NCBI RefSeq assembly: GCF_018143015.1
Contig: NC_054758.1
Coordinates: 8,354,501-8,418,500, forward strand
Direction: 5' to 3'
From: Lytechinus variegatus
Taxonomy: Eukaryota; Echinodermata; Echinoidea; Temnopleuroida; Toxopneustidae
Length of the DNA stretch: 64,000 nucleotides
Position numbers and translations under genes: made by a program. Positions 41,037 to 53,000 of the stretch are shown here, piece after piece. Each line of letters starts with the position of its first letter. The first letter of the stretch is position 1. Below the pieces are notes generated by a model, which worked only from the letters and a program-made list of their open reading frames with translations, did not search any database and was not told where the DNA came from.

Positions 41037-44000
41037 GTAGGGTGTTTAAACGAAATCATATTGTAAATTATTCATTCAAGAAACATCGAGATAAGATCAT
41101 GAGAGAGAGAATATGAATAATATAAAACAATCTGTTTGATGAACCATTTAGACATTCCGTGTCAGTCAGTGTCAATGTGCACATTAATTTGTCTTTTTAG
41201 GGGTGTTGCATACTCGCCATTTGAGAAATCAATTCTTATCAGGACTGCTTTAGTTAATGTGTGCTTGGATTGATGGGTTGACGGTGTGTGGGCGGGTGTT
41301 TTGTGAAAAGCTCGGGGGCCACTTCCATTGATGAGTGGATACCATGCGCGACCATGGGGTCTCGAAAAACTATTTCCATATTCTGAAAATGCACCCCTTA
41401 ACAAGTGTTGGCGTGTGAAACCCTACCCTTAACCCTAAATCTCCCGGGGTATTTTTATTCTTGTCATTCCCGGGGGGGGGGGGGCATTATGGCCCCCCCT
41501 TAAGATCTCGGCCGCCGATCGCGCGAGCGACGCAAAAATTTGCACGCTGGTAGTGTGCGATGTAATCTACAAGGCTGTATGGTAAAATTTTCCAAAATAA
41601 TGAGATTTTATTTTATATGAATTAATTATGCTAATTTATGCATAAATCATACTTTTTGCTCTAATTCACTAAATAAAGCTCCTAGAATGCTAATTTTTGG
41701 TAAAAATTTTCTTTGTAGCATTCTTAACAATCGTAATTCAAAAAAACTTTGGTTTGGAAATAAATTTCTTATGTATTTTATTGTTTTATGAATTTCTTAT
41801 GTATTTCTCTGTTTTTTTACTTTTTGTTTTTTATTGTTTAATCAGTAAAAGTAGAAATAATGATACATTTATGAATTTTGGCTAAATACGCAATTTGCAT
41901 TGGATTTGTACATGAAATCACGTTTATGAGCAATTTTGGGTCTGACATGCACTTGCATAATGTTGCGTAATGTCGTAACCGCGTACCCGGGCGTCACAAC
42001 TTTGGTCTCAAAATTTGCGCGAGACTTGAATGTAAAAAGTCAGTGAGCTGCGAGGTGAAAAAATTTCGCGCAGCAGATATATCGCGAAAATTGTTGAGGG
42101 GGGGGCATTTCTCGTGCAACGTCATGGAGGACGGCCGCAACCCGTTGTCTTCTGACTAGAAAACCTCGCCTTGGCCCCAATTCAGGATGTAATACACCTC
42201 AAACTTTGGAAACTTATCTAGTATGAGTGACTCTGCAAAGCATAATCCAGGACGTGACCCATATTTTCTTCGTCAAAAGAGAAAAAAAGGTGATAAAGGT
42301 GACTCAAATAGGGACTCAACTACTCGACCACGTGCACCCGCACCGCAACACACAGACGCCCCATCTACAGGCAGCATTACACCAGAAAACACCGCAGAAA
42401 AGGCGACGTTTGCTCATCCCATAACTTCACACACAGATACGCAAGAATCAAACATGGCGGACAAAAACGAACCGGTGAGTCATGCTGAATTTCTAAAGGT
42501 CACAAACACAATTATTGACAAAATTGATAATATGAACTCGAATGTTTCTTCTCTGAGAAAGGAGATCATAGACATCAAGAAATCAATAGCTGATTTAGAG
42601 AAATTTGCTACTGACTCTTCTGATAGGCTAACAAAAATTGAAAATGAATCATTGCCAAGCATGCGAAAGGAAACACAAAGAGTAGAGTCTGACTTGAATG
42701 TGAAGCTTAGTGCACTTGAAATCTACGATAGAAAAATGAATCTGTTGCTATATGGGGCAAAACGAGAAACTGATGAGAACATTGTCCATGTGGTGGGAAA
42801 GGTCTTCAAAGAAATGGGTATCCAGCAAGATATACTCCTCAGTAATGCTCACCGCCTACCCCGCCGTGCTCAAGGCGGCACCCAACAATCGCCAGAACCA
42901 GTCATCATCAGATTTGTCTCGATGATGGATCGAAACAAAGTCTTGAACGCCTACCAGCAACGGACATCAAGAAGAGGAGACAAGACGCCTACGCAGTCAC
43001 AACAGTTCCCATGGAGATTTGTCGTAGATTTACCTCCTCAGTTGAAAAAGCATCGATACCTACTCGAGAAAGAGGCCTACAGAATCCGTAAAGAGGAAAA
43101 TAAGTCGACTAGAATCAGGCTGATTGGAGTCAAGTTATATCTACAAACCAGAGAAAGGGGCTCAATCCACTCAGAATGGAAAACTGTGAATGGCTAACTT
43201 TGCAGATTTACTCATCATCAAGTTTGGATCATTATACTTTTGAGTTTCGGACTTTCCTGAAAAAAAAATCATCCCAAGCGGTTTATATTACCTTCATTTA
43301 ACTTTGGACTACATCTATTCCATTTATCGTGCTTAGTTTTCATTTTTTGAGTTCTTAATACATTGCTTTTTCCATGTCGTACTAAAGAAAGTAAGTACAT
43401 GTTTTCAGATTTTTGCCTAAATGAACTGATGGGCAATGGAATGTTTTTGTTGTTGTTTATTACATGAAACAAAATGAATAGGCCTATTTTCCAGTACAAG
43501 ATAACAATTTACCTGGATGATAACAAAATGTTTTGGAAAAAATTGAAAAGAACTTGTAGGGGGATTTTGTGCCAAAATGGAAAGGGCATAGAGAATACTT
43601 AAGTTTTTTTATGAGACCCGGTATCAAAATTAAAAAAATCCTTTCTGCTTGTTTTGTACTGCTCAAAAATAAAGAAAATTGAGTGTTTTTATGTCATGGT
43701 TTTTATTCGTAGCATGGATGATAAAGACTTAGTTGCTGCCTTTATATATATAATATATATTTTTATGCATCTGCAAAAAATAGAGATATCAAATAAGGAG
43801 TTGGTTAACCTTTGAAGGAAATTTTAATTTCACGTTTTTAAGGCCTTTAGAGTTGGTTAAACCTTTCAACATGTTCAAGACCTAATGATTTAAGTTTTTC
43901 AGTTATGTATTTGACTTGGAAAAAAATGTGGCTGTACTTCAAAGTTTCTTTATTATTAATTTTTTTTTCTTTGTTTTTTTTTTTTTTATTATTATGGGGT

Positions 44001-47000
44001 ACTTTGTAATAATATGAAAGAAAACAAAGGAAGGAAGGTAGTATAAAAGAAAGAACGTGAATAACGTGTAGCTCAAGTAAACTGGTATAGTTTTCACCAA
44101 TGTTATTTGTATATCTATGGAAAAGTAGTAAGTATGCGAGAAAATAAGAAATAAGTACATGTACCAACGGTTTCAGAAAATTTGTTTTATTTATTGGATG
44201 ATATTTTTAAAATGCTGTTAAAGTGATTGGTTAACATTGGTTTGACTTTTAAAAAATCTGAGCTAGAAGGTCACACTTGTCACCTGTGTCTGTGATATGT
44301 TACAAAAATGAAGCCCCAAAAAAATTGCGTTCGAAAATAATTATTTAGTGCTTCAAAAATTGAAATATAAAGTGACCGGAAACGCCATCTTAATTTCTTC
44401 CCATACACTTATGTGTACTATTTAGGTGTCTATATGACACCTATTTACAAAATCGGGGTTTAATTGCCTTGTAGTCTTAGCTTTTCATTCTCAATAATGG
44501 TTGTTTTCAGGGTTTATTAGTTCTAATACATGCACTTGTACACATGTTTCATCTTGATTTGAGATTTTTTTAAATCGGCTGCTCACAAAGTTAAACAATA
44601 CCTTTAAAAAACCAAGGACTTTCATGTACATGCAAGGCTGTGCATTCAATTGACTAAATCTTTATCATTTTGATAATGCAGAATGAGCCCTGGCATTAAC
44701 AACGCATACTTCTTTCACTCAGATACTGGTTGTTTTATGTAGATTATTTCTGGTTGCCTTGCGCACGAAATTTTTGCACGAAATGTACATAGACATTTTT
44801 ACAGTGCCTAAAAAGTAGTGGATTTCAGTTTCTATTCTTGGCATAATATTGAAGGCCCGGATAAGGACCTAGGCGCGATGGTATGCGCCATGTCTTTCTT
44901 GTTCGTTTCGCGTGAAATTATGTTTAGTGTTGTCTTGTTTGCGTGTCAAGTGTTTATGTTTGTTTATGTTTGTTGTTTTGTGTTTGTGTTGTCAGTGTTA
45001 AAAAAAAATTAAAAAGCCTCCACAGGAATTATTGTTCATAACTCAATGCTAGATTCAATGTATGATGGGTAGTTTCAGTATAATTTCTTTGAACTGTCGA
45101 GGTTTAGGAAATAGTAAAAAAAGAAATGATGTCTTAGAATATATTAAGGCAAAAAAGTTTCATATCTGCTGCTTGCAGGACACTCATTTTGTAAGTGAAG
45201 ACGAAGTTTCAATAAAACGTATTTGGGGAGATAATTGTTTTTTTAGTCATAAAACGTCTAATGCTAGGGGTGTAGCCATTCTTTTTGCGGAGGGTGTTAT
45301 TTTTAATATAAATCAAATTAAAAGGTCAACCGAAGGGAATTTTGTTGATCTGTTAGATCTCCAGATATAATTATGATTATAATATAACGTGAATATATCT
45401 TCTATACGGCCCTAACCAAGACAATGTTAACTTTTATTCAGATGTTGAAAATGTTGCATTAGAATTTGAAAACCCTTTAACAATTTTTTGTGGTGATTGG
45501 AATTTGGTCCAAAATTTTGATAAAGACACATTTAATTATGTTCGTTTGAATAATCCAAACGCAAAGAAAAGAGTTGATGAAATGAAAACTAACTTAAGTT
45601 TGGTGGATCCATGGAGAGAATTACATGAACATGAAAAGATATTTACATGGCGCCAACCCACTCCATTTAAGGCAGCCAGATTGGATTATTTTCTTGTATC
45701 TCATGAATTAATGTCTCTTGTCAACAGAATAGAAATTCTACCGGGATATAGAACTGATCATTCGTTGGTGAAGTTATCATTGAATCTAAATCATTGCAAG
45801 ACAGGACCGAGTTACTGGAAATTTAACAATTCATTGTTAAAAGATGATATTTATATAGAACTGATTAAAGGTGTTATTCAACAAACAATTGATACCTACT
45901 CAACTCGACCGGTAAGATCCGGTGGAAATGTAGTCGATGGTCAAAATCCTTTGTATGAGTTTAATGTAAGTGATCAGCTGTTTTTTGATACGCTGTTAAC
46001 AGTTGTTAGAGGTGAAACAATTTCATATGCTGCTGCAAAAAAGAAAAAAACCGTTAATCTAGAAAATGATTTAGAGAAAGAAATTGTAAATTTAGAAAAG
46101 AATTTGGTTTTAAATACAAATATAGAAAGGGGGTTAACTGTTTTGAATGAGAAGAAAGCTCAGTTAGAGTCATTGAGAAAAGAAAATAATGAAGAAATAA
46201 AGATGAGATCCAGAACTAAATGGATGGAGTTCGGAGAGAAACCATCCAAATATTTTTTAAATTTAGAAAAGAAAAATGTTGTTAATAAAAGAATATGCAA
46301 ATTGATTACCAATGAAAATAAGGAAGTAACAACACATGAGGATATTACATCAGAAATTGTTTCTTTTTATTCATAACTATATGAAAGGCACCCTGTTATA
46401 AATGCTGATTTAAATGCAATAATAAACAATGTTGAACTAAATAAATTAACAAATGCTATGTCACGGAATTTAGAAGGAGAGCTCTCCACCGACGAGGTTT
46501 ATTATGCCCTAACAAATATGAAAAACAATAAATCTCCTGGTCTAGATGGATTCACTGTTGAATTTTTTAAACATTTTTGGAAGGAAATCCATATATTTTT
46601 AGTTAGATATTTAAACTCTTCATTTTTATCTGGTATGCCTTACATACAGAAGTTGGGAGTTATTACTTTAATCCCCAAAGGAAATAAAGATAGACACTAT
46701 TTAAAAAATGGGAGATCCATATCATTATTAAATGTCGTATACAAAATAGGATCTACTTGTATAGCTAATAGATTGAAGAATGTACTCCCTCTTCTTATTC
46801 ATGAGAATCAGAAAGGGTTTATGTCCGGACGCTTTATCGGAGAAAACATCCGCTTGTTATATGATATATTATTATATACTGAATTAAACGATATTCCCGG
46901 TTTATTGTTACTTATAGATTTTGAGAAAGCATTCGATTCAATTTCTCATGACTTTATGCGCAATGTACTACACTTCTTTAAATTCGGTCCGACCATTGTT

Positions 47001-50000
47001 AAATGGTTTGATGTGTTTTATGAAAATGCTCAATCTTGTGTTTTAATCAATGGACACCTGTCTCCCAGATTTTCAATAGAGCGAGGCTGTCGCCAAGGAG
47101 ATCCATTGTCTCCATATATTTTTCTATTATGTGCTGAAATACTTGGCGTTTTGTTTCGACAATCAATGTCAATAGATGGTTTGAGGATGCCCTCTGGTAA
47201 ATGTAATAAAATACTACAGTATGCAGATGACACTCCTTTGACATTAAACGGTTCAGAAAGAGAATTGAGTAGTGCTTTTGACATCTTGGAAAAATATAAA
47301 ACAATATCAGGTTTGACTGTTAATATAACAAAGACACATGCAATATGGATTGGAGGATACAAGAACAAGAAAGACTGTATTCTTGCCAACAGGAATTTGA
47401 ATTGGGTATTTGATGAATACTTCAGATATTTAGGTATAGATTTTTGTACAGATCTTCAGAAAATGACAGTGCATAATTACAATGAAAAGTTTAAAGAAAT
47501 CAAAAGTCAAATGACTTCATGGTTGAGACGTTACCTGACGGTCCTTGGAAGAGTTACGGTTGTCAAGTCATTGTTTGTGTCTAAATTGAACTACTTAATT
47601 CTTTCTCTCCCGAATCCAAGTGAGTTATTTCTAAAAGATGTAAATTCCCAATTTCATAGATTCATATGGGGAGAGAAACCAGATAAAGTAAGTAGAAATC
47701 AAATGTCTCAGAGTTATTCTGAAGGTGGAGTAAAAATGATAGACATAAATCTGCATTGCCAGTCATTGAAAATTTCTTGGATGAAAAAAATGATAAACGG
47801 TTCCATTGACGGTAATATTATTTGTCTTCTCCAGTCTTTTTTGCATAAAACTCAAAACTTGGATCTTTATATGGGAAATAGCTATTTTTTTTAGACTGGC
47901 ACACGAAATTAAAAATACTTTTTGGAAAGAAATGTTCTTAGCGTATAGCACACTGTTATCTATGCACTGTAATGATATACCTTGCCAACCCTTATGGAAC
48001 AATGATTTTATCAAAATAGGTAATAGCTCAATTCACAGTAGATCTCTAAATAATAGGGGTGTTCGTTTTGTTAATGATATTTTAGATGTACATGGCAATT
48101 TCCTCTCTTTGAATGACCTTCAGGAAAAATACAATGTTCAAATAAATTTTCTTCTTTACCGTGGATTATGTGATGCTATAAGAGACGGTTTTAGCAATGG
48201 CACACCACTTTAGCAAGTTCCAAGAACCTATTATCCCTGATACAATAGCACTTGTTATGAAATATGATAAAGGTTGTTCACACATCTATACGATGCTTAA
48301 AAAGAAAAGAAAAGTGGAGTGTAAAAGTTTTCTTAAGTGGAAGTGTATATTCGATATGAATGACAAGCAATGGCAGTCGTATTGCTCTATTGGATTCAGT
48401 TGTACTACCGATGTAAATTTACGTTGGTTTCAGTTCAAAATAATGCAACGCATTTTATATACAAATGAAATATTGTTTAAAATTAATTTAGCTCAACAAA
48501 AAGAATGTACTTTTTGTAATGTACACCGTGAAACAGTCACTCATCTACTTTGTGAATGTACATGTATTAAACATATATGGGACAGGTTTGAGCAATGGAT
48601 ATTTCTTAAAACTGGAAATAGAATATTTTTCTCTAATAAAGAAAAATTATTTGGCTTAAGAGGTTCAAGTAATCATGCATTAAATTGTTTATTGATAGTG
48701 ATACGGCTAATGATTTACACTTCCAGAGTAAAACATCAATTACCTGTTTTTGATAATATCAAATTTGCACTTCAGAATTATTTCAAGAATGAAAAATATA
48801 TCGCAGAGTCAAATTGTAAAATGGTAAAGTTTACAAAGAAATGGTTTCAATTACGTGCCATGTTTACATGAGGTGATCTGTTCAGTTCCCTTTCCATGTA
48901 CAATTATACTTATGAATATTATTGTTCATTTACTCCTCGCTTGTTTCTTAAATTGTTTACTATTATGTGAACCTGACAGTTCAATTTATATATTTGTTGC
49001 AATTACTGTTGTACTGTATTTCGTTGTTATTAATTTGATTTGTCATTGAAAAGATATCTTGTTATGTTTGAATAATAATAAAATCCCTGTGGAGGGGAAA
49101 CAAATTGAAAAAAAAAATTATGCCCCCCCGGAGAATTAGGGTTAAGAAGTATTGGAAACAGAACGATACCCTTAATTGGCAAGTATCCCCTAAATTGAAC
49201 CCCTGTACAAGTACAGCGATATTTGTTGTATGGGGTTGTATGGCCCGGTATGGCCCCATCTCCCACACCTCACGCGAATCGGACTCTAAACAAGTAGTGT
49301 TGACTGTTCGGGCAAAAGTACTTTCTTTATAGAACATTTTAGACTCTTTTACCCTCGCAAGTTTAACCCTCATAAATACGTAGCTTTCCTAGCGAAACAG
49401 ATACACTTTTGTCATTATTTTAGTGTTTTTGACACCCTTATTACGTTACGTACGTAAAGTGCCTATCTTGAAAAGACATTTTTTTATGTTTTTTTTTTTT
49501 TTTTTTTTTTGGGGGGGGGTCGTACATGCTATCCACTCGCCAATGTAAGTGCCCCCCCCCCCGTGGTTAAAAGTAATGTGGAAGATTCCCTCTCTCACTT
49601 TAGTGACGTTTAAAATTTGTATTGACCTTTTTTTTTGGAGGGGAGGGCGTATTCTGTAGATTGTTAGCGTATCCTCTCACAGCAAAACACAATATTCATG
49701 ATAAATTCAAGTCACCGTAACAAGGCACTGTGATTAGTGTCTGGACCGCATATACTAAGATATTGGACCAAACATGATATACACGTAAATTTGGAAACGA
49801 TGCAAGTTACAAATACCCACAAAGCAAAATTTGTTTTAGACTGGCTACCAAGACCTGTAACAAAATTAGTCAGCTTTTAAATAATTGAAAAATTATTTCG
49901 GTGCAGACATGCTACAGAACCATTAGACATGTTAGAGAACTTTGACATCAGAGTACATTACTGTTTGGTACTATCATAATGATAATAATAATAATATAAA

Positions 50001-53000
50001 GCATTTATGAGGGGCCGATCTATCTAGTTGCCTATTCAGTGGCGCGCTATAGACCAATTTCACAACGTGAGAGGGCAGCAGACTGGTCGCCATGCTGCGG
50101 TGGGCGAATCAACTTTTATAGTACACAAGTCAATAGGGTATTTGGTACATTCGTTCGATTTTCTTTTTATTTTGGACCAATTGAGCAGATTTCTTGTAAG
50201 ATTCACAATGAGCATTAATCGGAGAAGTTCAGGTCGCAGCTGTGCTGTGTTCAATTGCCACAACAATTGGAGAAAGCTTCAGGATTGGAAGCAAAGTGAA
50301 TGGGAAATTCACTCGCCTTGGACTCATGAAGCCTGTTTGTGTGTGAAGCCGTACTCCCTGCATAGGTTTCCAGGCCGTGATGAAGGAATGCGTCGCCAGT
50401 GGATAAAAAACATCAACAGAAAGGACTTAGATGGAAATATCAGTCCCTCTCTCTCTCTCCCTCTTTATCTCACACTATCCCTCTCTCTCTCCCTCTCACT
50501 TAATCCCCTTCTCTGTATTACACTCTCTCTCTCTCACACACTCTCTCGCTAGCCCCCTCTCTCTCTCTCTCACTACCCCCCCCCCCTCACTATTCCCCTC
50601 TCCCCTCTCACTATCCCCCTCCTCTCACACATACTCTCTCCCCCTCTCCCCTCTGTCATTCTCTCTCTCTCACTCTATGTCTCGTTCACTCTCCCGCTAC
50701 TCTAACACAATTTACTAGCAACAAGAAGTGAGCTCCCTGATGAAAACCAACAGCGATTCTTGGTCATCATCAACTCACTTTTACTGACAAAACTAAGGGG
50801 AAAAAGTAGCCAAAGCGCAAAAATTCATCATACCTTCATCGGTCAGATATGGCCATTGTCTTACATCGTCTACCCAGGTGTCCATGCTTTATTTTATTGT
50901 TTTATGATGAATTTAATGACACAATATCAGAGCTTATCTGTAATCTTTCATTGAATTTGTACACAGAGCCAATCGCGGTCAGCGCACTTGCCCACCGCAG
51001 CAATGGCGTCGCCGATAGAGGGCCAAATACATAAACCGGCCGTGAAATTGGTCTATATATTACCCCCGCTGTAGCTCCAGCTGCTAAAGGCGCTTGGTGC
51101 ATTCAAGGAATTAATCCTGCCGGGTACCCATTCACCTCACCTGGGTCGAGTGCAGCACAGTGTGGATAAATTTTTTGCCGAAGGAAAACATACCATGGCT
51201 AGGATTCGAACCCACGACCCTCTGTTTGAAAGGACAGAGTCATAACCACTAGACCACGACGCGCCCACACATCGTGGAAGCCTAGGTCAATGTCAATCAT
51301 ATTTTATCGTCGGTCCGTATAGTATTCAGAAAAAATAACATTGGTCCGGATCCGATGGGGAGTAGTCCTGCCCTCCCCTCTTTCTCCCTCGATTTTCATT
51401 TCATTCTTTTATCTATTTTCTTAATTATTATAATTGTTTGTTATTTATGATATCAGAAATTAACCTAACACCCAGAGTATTATTGTTAGTACAAGAAGTA
51501 GTAGCAGCAGCAGCAGCAGCAGTAGTAGTAGAAGACAGTAGTGGAAAGTAGTAGTAGGTAGGTAGGTAGTAGTAGTAGTAGTATCATTATTCAGGGGCCA
51601 CGGAATGGTTTTGAAAGAGGGGGGGGGGGGAGGGAATGACCATGCAAAAAATTACATCCGTAGTTATGGTCATTTTAAAAGTTTTGTACACGGTTTTTGG
51701 AAATAGTGGGGAGGGGGATGTAGCCCCCCCCCCGGTTTTGCGGCCCATGTAATTTACATTATAATCATTATCATATTACTATCATCCATATTTTTCTATC
51801 ACTGTTTCGTATACTGTACAATTGTTTCCATGCAGGGAGTGGTCAGATATGCAACACGCCTAATTGGCGAGAATATGGCAATAACCAGTACCTTATAGTG
51901 AATGTCCCGGGTAGAACATGGAATGAAGCTAAGGATTATTGCCGATCACAGGGCGGAGACCTCGCAGTTATAACTTCTCATGAACAAAACGTAAGTACTT
52001 GTTCCTGTTGTGAACACATCCATGTTTAAGGCAATCCTTTTTTTTTTATATCATTTTGTTTAGATATTCATACAGGATCAGATGACATATACAATAAAAC
52101 ATTTACATCATTGAAACATATACAAATAATAATTTACAAACATAAATAACAGAGGAAGTAAAAATAGTCCAGGTCCCGGCGCATTACTCCCGAGGCATTT
52201 CATCAAAATAGGATGCAAAATAAGAAAGGTATGATATTTTAAATTGGTGCTTACTTTCACTACACAATAATACGCACATTGTGGTTGGTATGCAAATTAG
52301 ATGACATCACCACTCATTGTTTATTTTGTTTTTCATTTTATGAAATATGAAACACTTTAATTTCCTCCACATTTACATATGAAAAATATTTTTATTCATC
52401 CCTGAACAAGTTGAATTATCATTGATTTAACAATTGTGCATCAGTGAAGTTGGTGATAATTGTTGAATCTGAAAAAAATTAAATATCGGCTAAAATTCAA
52501 AACAATAAAAAACAATATAAATAGTGATTAATCGACATCACCGATTCTCTCATTTGCATATCACTGACTTGTGTGCATAAATTTTAAGTGGAAAATAAGC
52601 GAAACCTTAAAACGTCAGAACTTTCTTATTTCACACCCGACTTTGATGAATTTTCATCATCATGCTTGGGAATTTTTTCTATTGATAAAAAAAACATTCT
52701 TCTGACGTGGGCTTCATTTTGTACATGAATTGTACAGGAATGTAACACTTTGGCATATTTTTGATATGAAATTAAACTTTTTAAAGGCCTCAGGTATGAA
52801 AAATTATCAAATAATTATTACAATAAAAAAAAATGAGTTCTTGCTCAGGAAAATGAACGTTTACGGAGAAAAAATTCAGAATTCCGTGTAGCAGTTTGGC
52901 GAACCTCATGCAGCCATACCAGATGGAATAAAAATCGAAGGAGAGGAATCATTTTATAAGTTGAAAAAGGCGCCTGTTTTTTTATATTTAGTGTAGAGGC

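Larger units (their letters stand above)
42110..49117 (+). mobile_element. LINE of the L1/Tx1 group, ~7.0 kb, near full length
   Basis: Short 5' leader from about 42110, ORF1 at 42223-43197, a 1.86-kb spacer, ORF2 from 45062 to 48871, then a short 3' UTR with AATAATAAAATCC and an A10 tail to 49117. The 5' end is present because the leader starts right at the target palindrome. ORF2 has three frame changes and one in-frame stop, so it cannot retrotranspose as assembled, but coding similarity is otherwise continuous, suggesting moderate age. Confidence 0.9.
41433..49141. mobile_element. TTAA-flanked DNA element interrupted by a LINE
   Basis: Ends CCCTAAATCTCC (41433-41444) and GGAGAATTAGGG (49130-49141), 11 of 12 complementary, flanked by TTAA at 41429-41432 and 49142-49145. 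The intact hAT MITE copies have a single TTAA here, proving the target duplication. Without the LINE the element is about 700 bp and non-coding. A G-run/CATTATG/C-run palindrome lies near each end. TTAA duplication and CCC ends fit a piggyBac-like non-autonomous element; Kolobok is the alternative. Confidence 0.85.
41313..49563. mobile_element. hAT-type MITE, copy 3, interrupted by 7.7 kb
   Basis: The left part 41313-41432 and right part 49142-49563 are collinear with copies 1 and 2 (GGATACCATGCGCGACCA at left, ATCCACTCGCCAATGTAAG at right; GTTACGTACGTAAAGTG inside). The junction falls in ACCCTTAACAAGTATTGG of the uninterrupted copies. No clear 8-bp outer duplication was seen. Confidence 0.82.
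50048..51057. mobile_element. 1010-bp TIR element carrying half a THAP domain
   Basis: Outer ends TATAGACCAATTTCAC match exactly in inverse (51057 leftwards). An inner pair, GCCATGCTGCGGTGGGC and its near inverse CCCACCGCAGCAATGGCG, extends the inverted relation to about 70 bp with a gap. It carries a THAP exon at 50208-50440, then a CT-rich tract. It looks like a non-autonomous or internally deleted relative of a THAP transposon (P-element, Kolobok or THAP-bearing Harbinger-like). The flanks are TA-rich, so the target duplication is unclear. Confidence 0.72.

Noticed and set aside
42227-42424. 65-residue frame at the start of the LINE
   Set aside because: Out-of-frame overlap with the intact ORF1, which has coiled-coil and RRM features.
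50431-50718. Ser/Leu-rich open frame
   Set aside because: Translation of a (CT)n tract; no domain and no splice context.
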